From assembly GCA_035276605.1 (NCBI GenBank), contig DATELN010000093.1:1-11879 (forward strand): a DNA stretch of 11,879 nucleotides, read 5' to 3'. Both the position numbers and the translations under genes were made by a program. A model generated the notes under the pieces. The model was not told the origin of the DNA. It was given only the letters and a program-made list of their open reading frames with translations, and searched no databases. This document shows, in pieces, positions 1 to 7,201 of this stretch. Position 1 is the first letter of the stretch, and every line of letters starts with the position of its first letter. The DNA is from GCA-003244245 sp035276605. Its GTDB lineage: Bacteria; Actinomycetota; Actinomycetes; Mycobacteriales; Pseudonocardiaceae.

Positions 1-762
1 CTCGGCGTAGGTCTCCGACCGTGCCGGTGGTAGCGGGCAGGGCCGTTCCACCACGACAGGCTCGGCCGCCGCGTGCTGCGGGTCGGCTAGGAGCTCAATC
101 TCCCGGGCGCGCCACCCGGCGACGACCGCTCGGGTCTCGCCCAGCGCGCTCATCCGCTGGGCGGCGTCCACGCTCAAGCCCAGCCAGCCACCCGACAGGC
201 TCTGCCCGGCCGCGTTGAGCACCGCCAGACCGACGTCGGTGGCCGGCCGGCCCAGCACAGCTTCCAACCCTCGACGCACTCGCGGCTGTGCCTCCAAGGC
301 AGTGACCAGCGCAGCCATCTCAGCCGGCAGCGGCGTGAACCGCACCACCGCCCCCACCGCCGCGGCCGCCGCCCCGACCAGATTGACACCCAACGCCACC
401 CACCGATCGGATTCAGCCGCCTGCGCGGGCTTGTCGGGGTACGTCCGTTGAATGCGCGATTCCACGCGGTCAACGACGGCGACCAGGGTGGGTAGAGCCG
501 GGGGATTGGTGGGAGTGAGGGCGATGATGACGCGGTTGAGGGGTGCGTTGACGCAAGCCCAAACCACGCCGGGCAGCTGCTGGAGCTCGTGGACCAGGGT
601 CTGGCTGTAGCGTGAGCCGTTGGGGCGCTGCGCGCACCGCAGTTCGATCGTGGCCTGATCATCCCGCACGGTCGCGCGCCGACCTGCTACCTGGTCAGGA
701 TCCAGCGCCTCGAGTACCCGTCCGGGCAGGGCCAGCGCGGCACCGAGTAATCCAGTCAGCAC
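1..762 (-). CDS. CtpI-like cation-translocating P-type ATPase, N-terminal part (runs off left edge)
   Basis: This is an open minus-strand frame of 254 codons with no stop before the window edge, starting at a GTG (762-760) because an in-frame TAG (774-772), the stop of the upstream gene, blocks any longer start. Its text resembles, as I remember it, the long N-terminal region of mycobacterial CtpI: an LPGVVWACVNAPLNRVIIAL stretch near residues 63-82, where CtpI has a similar IPGVAEAHVEG...LVVEL stretch, then a hydrophobic segment around 121-140, then a PRVRRGLEAVLGRPATDVGL block near 160-179. CtpI proteins are very large membrane ATPases that move cations; the transported ion is not settled. 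The catalytic DKTG, TGES and GDGxND motifs would lie beyond the window, so activity cannot be judged. The gene is 9 bases downstream of a small membrane-protein gene and is probably co-transcribed with it. The family call rests on remembered similarity. Confidence 0.72.
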   Translation of the reverse strand, partial: MLTGLLGAALALPGRVLEALDPDQVAGRRATVRDDQATIELRCAQRPNGSRYSQTLVHELQQLPGVVWACVNAPLNRVIIALTPTNPPALPTLVAVVDRVESRIQRTYPDKPAQAAESDRWVALGVNLVGAAAAAVGAVVRFTPLPAEMAALVTALEAQPRVRRGLEAVLGRPATDVGLAVLNAAGQSLSGGWLGLSVDAAQRMSALGETRAVVAGWRAREIELLADPQHAAAEPVVVERPCPLPPARSETYAE

Positions 763-771
763 GTGCGTCAG

Positions 772-1098
772 CTACGCGCGCGCCACGACTTTCGAACGAA
801 CCTCCTGGAGCACGTCCTGGCGGGCCAGGCGCTCAGCGATGTAGCTGCCCGCGCCCAGCGTCAGCGCCACCGGCCATTCGATGATCTCGATGGTGGCCAA
901 CGCCGCCAGACCACCGAGCCACAACAACCGCAGCGGGTCCACGTTGCCCATCCCGGGCAGCGGGAGCTGGAACCCCGCCATGAACCCCTGGCTCTGCCCG
1001 GTTTCTGGTTGATGCACCGCCGCGCCAGCGTTCGCCTGCACAGTGGGGGACGCACTGTTGGTGTCGGAGTCGGATTCTGAACGCGCACGGCTAGGCAT
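772..1098 (-). CDS. Small membrane-type protein upstream of the CtpI-like ATPase (108 aa)
   Basis: The ATG (1098-1096) is preceded by a near-ideal ribosome binding site, AGGAGGAA, two bases upstream. Residues 1-40 are polar, Ser/Gln-rich and look disordered. Residues 45-52 read LPLPGMGN and residues 57-86 form a hydrophobic stretch containing IEIIEWP (70-76); a charged tail follows. The plus-strand protein at 1166-1429 carries the same order of blocks, so the two are paralogues. I do not recognise a named family. Placement 9 bases before the ATPase start, in the same direction, suggests an accessory or small subunit of that transporter, but this is inference from position only. The hydrophobic stretch could be one long or two short membrane segments. 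Confidence 0.8.
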   Translation of the reverse strand: MPSRARSESDSDTNSASPTVQANAGAAVHQPETGQSQGFMAGFQLPLPGMGNVDPLRLLWLGGLAALATIEIIEWPVALTLGAGSYIAERLARQDVLQEVRSKVVARA

Positions 1099-1165
1099 GG
1101 TTCCTCCTCGGGCTGGGTACTCGCGGTTACCCGCTGGCAGACCCGCCTAACCCCAGGAACGACAG
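1099..1165. promoter_or_regulatory. Divergent intergenic region between the two small paralogues
   Basis: These 67 bases separate two start codons facing away from each other, so they should hold promoters for both directions. A short inverted repeat is visible (GGGTA at 1115-1119 and TACCC at 1128-1132, 8-base loop) and could be an operator or chance. No clear -35/-10 pair was found. The AGGAGG at the left end is the ribosome binding site of the minus-strand gene. Confidence 0.4.
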
Positions 1166-1429
1166 ATGCCAATGACCAAAACAGCTGGCCGACGCGCCGC
1201 GCAGCAGGTGTGTCAGCGACACAACCTGCACATCCCCCTGCCAGGTCTGGGGACGATCGACATCGGACCGCCGGACCAGCTCGCCTACCTGGCCGGGCTC
1301 GCCACCCTGGCCGCCCTGGAAATCATCGAATGGCCGCTAGCCTGCCTCATCGCCGCCGGCCACCTGCTGGCCGAGCAGCGCCGCAGCGCCACCCTGCACT
1401 CCTTCGGCGAAGCCCTCGAGCAAGCCTAG
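1166..1429 (+). CDS. Small membrane-type protein, paralogue of the 772-1098 product (87 aa)
   Basis: The start ATG (1166) follows an AGGAAC ribosome binding site at a 5-base spacing; an ATG at 1172 is a possible alternative. Residues 23-30 read IPLPGLGT, residues 37-70 are hydrophobic with LEIIEWP at 51-57, and a charged tail ends in FGEALEQA. The order LPLPG-G, short linker, hydrophobic stretch, -EIIEWP-, A-G-hh, basic/acidic tail matches the minus-strand neighbour, so this is a divergent paralogue lacking the long polar N-terminus. It converges with ubiA, leaving only 17 bases between the two stop codons. No function is known to me; a role with the nearby P-type ATPase is a guess from position. 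Confidence 0.75.
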   Translation: MPMTKTAGRRAAQQVCQRHNLHIPLPGLGTIDIGPPDQLAYLAGLATLAALEIIEWPLACLIAAGHLLAEQRRSATLHSFGEALEQA

Positions 1430-1446
1430 TGATCACCGCTGGAGAG

Positions 1447-2352
1447 TCAGAGGTAGATGGCGGCGACCAGGGTGAAGACGAGGCAGGCACCGAGAACCTG
1501 CAGTACGCGGTCGCCGATAGCGATCTCCTCCGGTTCGCCGCCGTTGCCGCCGTCGACATCGACGGCGTAGCGCAGGATGGCCACCACGAACGGCACCAGC
1601 GAGATCACCGGCCAGTGCGAGTGGTTGGCCTGGCCGAGCTGGAACGCCCACAGACCGTAGGTCATGATCACACCGGTGGCCGACAGGGTCCAGACAAACC
1701 GCAGATATGACGACGTGTAGCGCTCGAGCGATTTCCGGATCTTCGCGCCGGTGCGCTCGGCGAGCCGGATCTCCGCATACCGCTTGCCGGCCACCATGAA
1801 CAGCGACCCGAACGCGGTCGTCAGCAAGAACCACTGCGATAACGCAATCTGCGCGGCAGCGCCACCAGCGATAGCCCGCAGCAAGAACCCCGACGCGACA
1901 ATCGAGATGTCCACTACCGGCTGGTGCTTGAGCCACCAGCAGTAGGACAGCTGCACCGCGATGTAGATCGCGGTGACCAGGGCCAGGTCAGGCGATGCCA
2001 CAAACGACGTCGCCAGCGCGGCCGCGAACAGCACCGCGGCGGTGGTAACCGCGAGCTGCGGGGCCACCACCCCGGCGGCGATCGGCCGGTTGCGCTTGGT
2101 GGGGTGCGCTCGATCGGCCTCCACGTCCTGCACATCGTTAATCAGGTACACGCCGGACGCGGCCAGCGAGAACGCGACGAAGGCGATGCCGACTGCGATG
2201 AGCACGTGGACGTGGAACAGCAGGCCGCCGGCAAACGGGGCGGCCAGCACGAGAACATTTTTCAGCCACTGCCGGGGCCGCATCGCCCGTACCAACCCGG
2301 CGACCGCACCGACCGGCCGGGCGGAAATCTGGCGCGGCGCAGTGGTAGTCAT
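1447..2352 (-). CDS. ubiA: Decaprenyl-phosphate phosphoribosyltransferase (UbiA prenyltransferase superfamily)
   Basis: This 301-residue integral membrane protein transfers the phosphoribosyl group of PRPP to decaprenyl phosphate, giving DPPR, the precursor of decaprenylphosphoryl arabinose, the arabinose donor of arabinogalactan and lipoarabinomannan. The superfamily's first Asp-rich motif is intact at residues 72-90: N72, D73, D76, D80, H83, P84, K86, R87, R89, P90, the same arrangement as M. tuberculosis Rv3806c. A second motif region lies near 140-165 (LKHQPVVDISIVASGF followed by LLRAIAG). Hydrophobic segments fill most of the chain. The ATG overlaps the stop of the PAP2 gene by four bases (ATGA), so the two are translationally coupled. 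It is last in its operon here, and no aftB-like gene follows. Reaction and family are established for close homologues; that this copy acts alongside a housekeeping copy elsewhere is inference. Confidence 0.92.
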   Translation of the reverse strand: MTTTAPRQISARPVGAVAGLVRAMRPRQWLKNVLVLAAPFAGGLLFHVHVLIAVGIAFVAFSLAASGVYLINDVQDVEADRAHPTKRNRPIAAGVVAPQLAVTTAAVLFAAALATSFVASPDLALVTAIYIAVQLSYCWWLKHQPVVDISIVASGFLLRAIAGGAAAQIALSQWFLLTTAFGSLFMVAGKRYAEIRLAERTGAKIRKSLERYTSSYLRFVWTLSATGVIMTYGLWAFQLGQANHSHWPVISLVPFVVAILRYAVDVDGGNGGEPEEIAIGDRVLQVLGACLVFTLVAAIYL

Positions 2353-2897
2353 CGTTGCGCCCTCCTGCCGGTAAGCCGCCGCCGCATTCCGGCGCCGATC
2401 ACCGCGCCGAGGGCGGAACCCACCAGCACGTCGGTCGGGTAGTGCACGCCCAGCACCAGCCTGCTGATCAGCATGGGCGGCACCAGCGCGGGGGTGAGCC
2501 GGCGGCGCAGCAGGCCGCCGTAGAGGATCGCCGCCGCGGTGGTCGAGGCGGCGTGCGAGGACGGGAAGGACAGCTGGCTTGGCGTGCCCGCCAGCACCGT
2601 CACCGACGGGTCAGTCGGACGGTGCCGGCGCACCACCCGCTTCACCGCGATCGACGTGCCGTGTGCGGCGGCCACCGCGCCTGCGGAGACCAGCCAGTCC
2701 CTGCGGCGCCGCCGATCAACCAGCGCAGCTAGCACACCGAAAACCAGCCAGCCCAGCGCGTGCTCGCCGAAATGCGACAAGCCGCGGGCGGCGCGGACCA
2801 CCTGAGGTACCGCAATCCGGCGCTGCACCGCGGACAGGACCGCGATCTCCTTTTGATCGGGGGAAACCCCGGAATAGACACCTCGTAGAAACATCAC
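2349..2897 (-). CDS. PAP2-family membrane phosphatase, Rv3807c-like (182 aa)
   Basis: All three acid-phosphatase signatures are present: KX6RP at residues 86-94 (KRVVRRHRP), PSSH at 112-115 with catalytic His115, and SRxxxxxHxxxD at 145-156 (Arg146, His152, Asp156). Hydrophobic segments around 46-60, 70-84, 117-129 and 158-170 indicate a membrane protein. In mycobacteria the equivalent gene lies between glfT2 and ubiA and is thought to dephosphorylate decaprenylphosphoryl-5-phosphoribose to decaprenylphosphoryl ribose. The order here (glfT2, PAP2, ubiA) is the same. The start ATG overlaps the glfT2 stop by four bases and the stop overlaps the ubiA start by four, so all three are tightly coupled. 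The substrate is inferred from family and context. Confidence 0.9.
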   Translation of the reverse strand: MMFLRGVYSGVSPDQKEIAVLSAVQRRIAVPQVVRAARGLSHFGEHALGWLVFGVLAALVDRRRRRDWLVSAGAVAAAHGTSIAVKRVVRRHRPTDPSVTVLAGTPSQLSFPSSHAASTTAAAILYGGLLRRRLTPALVPPMLISRLVLGVHYPTDVLVGSALGAVIGAGMRRRLTGRRAQR

Positions 2898-4912
2898 GCG
2901 TCGAATACTCGCTTCCAGCCAGTGCGGTCAGTGAGTTGCGGCGCCGCGGCGCGGTAGCGCTTGCGCAACGCCGGGAACTCCGCGGCGAGTTGCCGGTGCA
3001 GGGCCACGGAGCGGGCAAGCATGGCCCGGAACGCCTGCGGGTCACGCTTGCGGTAGGTGACGCCGCGACCGTCGGCGGTCGAGACGGTCACCCCATCCAG
3101 CGCGGACAGCACGAACCAGCGAGCGTCCTGCCGGGACAGCGCCAGTTGCGGGCGGTGCTGGGCACGGGCATCGACCGCCCGCAGCTGGTGCGCCAGGCGT
3201 TTAAGCAGGGTGGCGCTGATCGTGATGGGGTTGGTGGGCGGCTTGAGCATGCGCTGTAGCGCCAGCCGCCCACCGGCGGGCAGCGGCAGCTCCTGGGAGT
3301 CCACCACCTGCCCGTCGGTGAAGTCGGCGCACCGGGCCCGGACCTCGCCTAGCGCCGTGGGCAGCTTGTCGAACAGCGCCTGCGGGCCAGCCAGGAAGTC
3401 CCGGATCGCCATCTCCTGTAGTGCCAGCGTGGAGTACTCCATCGCCAGCGCGTGCTTCAATGCGTGTTTGAAGCTGTCGGCGAGCAGTGCGGTGGGCCGC
3501 GCATCAGGGCCGTGCAGTGCCGCGCCGACCAACCGGTTGCGCAGGTGGAAGTAGGCCTGCCAGTCGGTGGCGTCGTCCTTGTCGGCAAACGACATGTGCC
3601 AGATCCCGACCCCGGGCACGGTCGCGGTGGGATAACCCGCGGCGCGAGCCCGTAACCCGTACTCGACGTCGTCCCACTTGATGAACAGCGGCAGGGGCAG
3701 TCCGACGTTCTCCGCGACGGTGCGCGGGATCAGGCACATCCACCAGGCGTTGTAGTCCACATCGGTACGCCGGTGCATCCAGGGCGTATCGCGCAGGGAG
3801 TGTTGCGCGAAGTCGTGGTCGTACTCGGTGCCGGGGGCCTTGTTCCAGCGCATCCGCTGTCGGTCGACGACCTCGCCCCAGGCATGCAGCCGGGAGCGGG
3901 CCTGAGCCTGCAGCATCTGCCCGCCGACGAGCATCGGGCGCCGAGCGAAGCGGGAGAAGGCCACCGCGCGCAGGATCGAGTCGGGCTCCAGGACGATGTC
4001 GTCGTCCATATAGAGGATCTGCTCGCAGTCGGTGTTCTCCAGCGCCTCGTACATCACCCGCGCGTAGCCACCGGAGCCACCGATGTTGGCCTGGTCGATG
4101 ATCCGCAACCGATCACCGAGCGTCGCCTGTGCTGCTAGAAAGCCGTCCTGGTCGCGGACCTTGTTGACGCCCTGGTCGGGGATCACCACCGCAGTCACGA
4201 TCGAGCTGACCAGCTCGTCTTCGCCGATCGCGGCCAGGGTGGCGACACAGTCGGTAGGCCGGTTGAAGGTGGGCATCCCGATGGTGACCGCGGCTCGTCC
4301 GGGCGCGGCGCCGGGCGCGTGCCAGCCACCGGAGTGCACGACCAGCTCCGAATCCTCGGTGCTGATGTCGAACCAGTACCAGCCGCCGTCCTCGAACGGT
4401 GTCAGGTCCAGTTCGATGTCGAGCTGGCGACGCCCCGCAGCACCATCTACCAGTTCACCGTGCACGTGAATCTGGGTTGCGTCGGCCTTGGACCGGTAGA
4501 TGTCGACGCGCCCGGCACCCTCGACGTCCAGCCGCAGCCGCAGTGTGCGCAGCGTGCTCCAGCGCCGCCAGTAGCTGGCGGGAAAGGCGTTGAAGTAGGC
4601 CGCGAAGGACACCTCGGTCTGCGCGGGTACCTGCGCACTGGTGCGCGACAGCGCCCGCACCCGCCGGCCGGTGGGATTGGCGAGGGTGACTTCGACATCG
4701 ACGTCGAAGGGGTTCGATGCGCCTCCCGTAGGCCATATCCGGCGGGCCGCGCCTGATCGCTCGTCGAGGTACAAGGCGCGGACTGCCATCGGGTCGGCCC
4801 GGCGAGGAAAGATCACTCTCTGCAGGAGGGTCGACAACGGCTCAGTCGGTGCGCTGGTACCCGATTGGTCCGCGCTCGGTTGGTTTGGGCTACAGACGAT
4901 GCTGCTCGGCAT
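2894..4912 (-). CDS. glfT2: Galactofuranosyltransferase GlfT2, canonical-type copy
   Basis: GlfT2 extends the arabinogalactan galactan chain using UDP-galactofuranose, forming alternating beta-1,5 and beta-1,6 links at the cytoplasmic membrane face. From the ATG at 4912, which has GGGAGG just upstream, the product is 672 residues (M. tuberculosis: about 637). Visible features are an N-terminal beta-sandwich with AAYFNAFPASYW and PFEDGGWYWFD, the GT-A start MPTFNRP, the metal-binding Asp triad at 303-305 (MDDDI), WDD at 413-415 where the catalytic base lies, and a metal-ligand His439 in IWHM. About 30 residues are inserted near 55-86 compared with its neighbour. The frame stays open upstream to 5065, but that region contains half of a large hairpin and does not look like GlfT2. 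A TAGCGT (4967-4962) could be a -10 of its own promoter. Overlaps with PAP2 show coupling. Confidence 0.92.
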   Translation of the reverse strand: MPSSIVCSPNQPSADQSGTSAPTEPLSTLLQRVIFPRRADPMAVRALYLDERSGAARRIWPTGGASNPFDVDVEVTLANPTGRRVRALSRTSAQVPAQTEVSFAAYFNAFPASYWRRWSTLRTLRLRLDVEGAGRVDIYRSKADATQIHVHGELVDGAAGRRQLDIELDLTPFEDGGWYWFDISTEDSELVVHSGGWHAPGAAPGRAAVTIGMPTFNRPTDCVATLAAIGEDELVSSIVTAVVIPDQGVNKVRDQDGFLAAQATLGDRLRIIDQANIGGSGGYARVMYEALENTDCEQILYMDDDIVLEPDSILRAVAFSRFARRPMLVGGQMLQAQARSRLHAWGEVVDRQRMRWNKAPGTEYDHDFAQHSLRDTPWMHRRTDVDYNAWWMCLIPRTVAENVGLPLPLFIKWDDVEYGLRARAAGYPTATVPGVGIWHMSFADKDDATDWQAYFHLRNRLVGAALHGPDARPTALLADSFKHALKHALAMEYSTLALQEMAIRDFLAGPQALFDKLPTALGEVRARCADFTDGQVVDSQELPLPAGGRLALQRMLKPPTNPITISATLLKRLAHQLRAVDARAQHRPQLALSRQDARWFVLSALDGVTVSTADGRGVTYRKRDPQAFRAMLARSVALHRQLAAEFPALRKRYRAAAPQLTDRTGWKRVFDA

Positions 4913-5043
4913 GACCTCCCCAATCCCGACGAGAGAGCGGTCTCGGCGTCGCCAGAGGGTAACGCTAGGCAGTAACAGCGCTTCGGGGGGCCACCCTGAC
5001 CCTGTGTCGCAATCTGGCACTCCCCGCGTCCCCGCCGCGCCAG

Positions 5044-5077
5044 TTTGACCCCGATATGTCTCCATATCGGGGTCAAA
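5044..5077. repeat. Perfect 15-bp inverted repeat between the two glfT2 genes
   Basis: The left arm TTTGACCCCGATATG (5044-5058) is the exact reverse complement of CATATCGGGGTCAAA (5063-5077), with a 4-base loop. It starts 16 bases after the stop of the upstream glfT2 gene and lies about 130 bases before the start of the next one. In the minus-strand transcript it would fold into a very stable hairpin. No U-run follows, so it is either a U-less terminator, an RNA-processing or stability element that uncouples the two genes, or a DNA operator. The symmetric arms make it unable to indicate a direction by itself. Confidence 0.85.
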
Positions 5078-5092
5078 GACCAGAGGGCGGGG

Positions 5093-7201
5093 TTAGAGGT
5101 CGGCGGAGCCGGGGCCGGGACCGGGGCGCGGTTCCGGACCGGCTTCGGGGCGCGGTTCGGGACGGGGTTCGGGAAGGGTCGGTTGGTCGTATCTGAAGAC
5201 CTGATCCCAGGATTCCACGGACGTCAGCGTGGGGATCGCCGCGCGGTAACGCTGCGCGGTGACGGCCCATTCCGCGATCAGCCGCCGGTGCAGCGTGATC
5301 GTGCGCGCCAGCAAGGCACGGAACTGTTTCGGGTCGCGCTTGCGGAAGGTGACACCCGTGCCGTCGGCGTTGGACACCGTGGCCGAGTCGACCATGCCGA
5401 GCAAAAACCACCGAGCATTACTGGCCGGCACATTAATCTGCGGCTGCTCCCGGGTCTGCGGTTTGGGCGCCCGCAGGTGGCGGTACACGGTAGCCACCGC
5501 GCGCTTGGCGATGGCCACCGAGCGCACCGGCGGCTGGAGCAGCCGTTCCATGCGGACCGGATCGAACAGCGGCATGGGCAGTTGCTGGGCTGAGGTGAAG
5601 ATCCGCGCGTCGTCGTAGCCCTCACGCAACTGCTGTACCGCGGGAAGCGCGCCACGCAGGGAGTCGAACAAATTTTCGGGACCGTCGAGGAAGTCCTCGA
5701 TTGACTTGTGGCGCAGTGCCACCGTCGAGTACTCCATCGCCATCAGGTGTTTGAAGGTGGTCCGGAAACCCTCGTGCACGATCGCCGGCCGGACGTTGTA
5801 CGGGCTGTGCAACGCCATGGTGATCAACCGGTTGCGCAGATGGAAATACGCCGTCCAGTCGGTGGTGTCGTCCTTGTCCGTCCACGGCATGTGCCAGATC
5901 GCACATCCCGGCAGGGTGACAGTGGGAAAGCCGCATTCGCCGGCGCGTAACCCGTACTCGGCGTCGTCCCACTTGATAAACAAGGGCAACGGCAGCCCGG
6001 CGCCGTCCAGCACCTCGCGCGGGAAAAGGCACATCCACCAGGCGTTATAGGTGGAGTGGATGCGCGTATGCAGCGCCCGTTGCTGGCGCAGCGTCAGCTT
6101 GGCGAAGTCATGCCCAGCCACCGCCCCCGGTGCCGGACGCCAGAAGCTGGACTTCAAGTCCACGATCTCACCCATGGCGTGTAGCTGGCTACGAACCTGC
6201 AGGTTCAGCATCTGCGCACCGACGATCACCGGCGACGACGCGGCCCGGGCGAACGCGTGCGCGCGCAGCACGCTGTCCGGCTCCAGCCGCACGTCATCGT
6301 CCATTAGCAGCACGTGCTCGATACCGGGAGTTCGCAACGCCTCGAGCATGCCCCGGGTGAACCCGCCCGAGCCGCCGAGGTTTTCCTGGTCGATCACCAC
6401 AAGCCGGTCACCCAGCCGCGCCGCGACAGCGGCAAACCGCTGGTGATCGCGCACCTTGACGCTGCCCTGGTCGACGACGAAGACGGTGGTGACGGCATCG
6501 AGGACGGCGGGGTCTTCGGCCAGCGCGTCCAGCGCGGTGACGCAGTCCGCGGGCCGGTTGAACGTCGTGATGACCACCGCTAGCGGCTGCACCGGCAACG
6601 GCTCGTCGACGATCCAGGCGGCGTCGGCGATGGTCAGCGACTCGCGTTCGGTGGCGACGTCGAACCACACCCAGCCGCCGTCCTCGAACGGCGCCAGCGA
6701 CTCCCGAAACTCCAGTTCGATCTGGTGCCCACCAGTGTCGAGTTGCTTACCTTCCAGGTGCACGACCTCACCGTTGGACTTGGACCGGTATAGGTCCACC
6801 CGGCCGGCGCCGCGCACGGTCAGCCGCAGCGCCACCTCCTCCACCCGCGTCCAGCGCTTCCAGTAGCTGGCCGGAAAGGCGTTGAAGTAGGTAGCGAAAG
6901 ACAGCTGGCAGCTGGTCGGCACGGTCACCGCCGAGCGGGACAGGACTTCGGCGGTGTGTCCAAGCCGGTTTTCGGGTTCGTCGAGGTAGAGTGGCCGAAC
7001 CTCCGGAGGGTCGTCGGGCCGGGGTAGCACCACTCGGTGGAGGACCCGCTGCCGGGACACCACGCCGGCGCTCGGGCCGACCTGCAGCGAGCTGACATCA
7101 GATAACTTGCTGTCTGCCGCGTTGTTACGGGCGGCTTCTGCGCGGGCGGCCCGCTCGATGGCCGTGGGCGTCTGCGCCCGCGCTGCTTCGCTGGTAGTCA
7201 C
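5093..7201 (-). CDS. glfT2: Second GlfT2-type galactofuranosyltransferase, diverged copy (702 aa)
   Basis: The start is GTG (7201-7199) behind AAAGGAACAC, a good ribosome binding site. The GlfT2 layout is complete: FATYFNAFPASYW at about 102-114, PFEDGGWVWFD at 171-181, GT-A start ITTFNRPADC at 211-220, Asp triad D301-D303 (MDDDV), W411-D412-D413, His437 in IWHM, and the AYFHLRNRL block at 451-459. Key catalytic positions are therefore kept. It departs from canonical GlfT2 around the acceptor and donor region, for example GFTRGMLEALRTPGIEHV at 280-297 where the other copy and M. tuberculosis have GGY-RVMYEAL-NTDC-QI. It has about 55 extra N-terminal residues that are Ala-rich, and a Pro/Glu/Arg tail from 674. 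It follows the SIS gene by 147 bases. Likely a galactofuranosyltransferase with altered acceptor, linkage or chain-length behaviour; that specialisation is inference. Confidence 0.88.
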   Translation of the reverse strand: MTTSEAARAQTPTAIERAARAEAARNNAADSKLSDVSSLQVGPSAGVVSRQRVLHRVVLPRPDDPPEVRPLYLDEPENRLGHTAEVLSRSAVTVPTSCQLSFATYFNAFPASYWKRWTRVEEVALRLTVRGAGRVDLYRSKSNGEVVHLEGKQLDTGGHQIELEFRESLAPFEDGGWVWFDVATERESLTIADAAWIVDEPLPVQPLAVVITTFNRPADCVTALDALAEDPAVLDAVTTVFVVDQGSVKVRDHQRFAAVAARLGDRLVVIDQENLGGSGGFTRGMLEALRTPGIEHVLLMDDDVRLEPDSVLRAHAFARAASSPVIVGAQMLNLQVRSQLHAMGEIVDLKSSFWRPAPGAVAGHDFAKLTLRQQRALHTRIHSTYNAWWMCLFPREVLDGAGLPLPLFIKWDDAEYGLRAGECGFPTVTLPGCAIWHMPWTDKDDTTDWTAYFHLRNRLITMALHSPYNVRPAIVHEGFRTTFKHLMAMEYSTVALRHKSIEDFLDGPENLFDSLRGALPAVQQLREGYDDARIFTSAQQLPMPLFDPVRMERLLQPPVRSVAIAKRAVATVYRHLRAPKPQTREQPQINVPASNARWFLLGMVDSATVSNADGTGVTFRKRDPKQFRALLARTITLHRRLIAEWAVTAQRYRAAIPTLTSVESWDQVFRYDQPTLPEPRPEPRPEAGPEPRPGPGPGSADL
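5096..5182 (-). repeat. Pro-Glu-Pro-Arg repeat tail of the upstream GlfT2-type protein
   Basis: The last 29 codons of the gene encode an imperfect repeat of PEPR units (PEPRPEPRPEAGPEPR) followed by PGPGPG and a short end. At the DNA level the + strand shows degenerate copies of GGGGCGCGGTTC. The neighbouring GlfT2 lacks this tail, ending soon after the conserved helical region. A slippage-prone, disordered linker or surface-interaction tail is likely. Confidence 0.75.

Noticed and set aside
174..662. A 162-residue minus-strand frame with many Ser, Pro, Trp and Arg residues.
   Set aside because: It is an off-frame shadow of the CtpI-like ATPase frame that runs from GTG 762 through base 1 without a stop and gives a sensible protein.
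2894..5593. Several long plus-strand frames (for example 2579-3259, 3773-4138, 5045-5593) opposite the glfT2 genes.
   Set aside because: Their products are Arg/Pro/Gly-rich with no motif, typical of antisense frames in GC-rich DNA, and the minus-strand products carry complete GlfT2 motifs.
2894..7201. The two glfT2 copies as a recent duplication or assembly artefact.
   Set aside because: The proteins are clearly diverged throughout, with different N-termini, insertions and tails, so this is an old paralogous pair.
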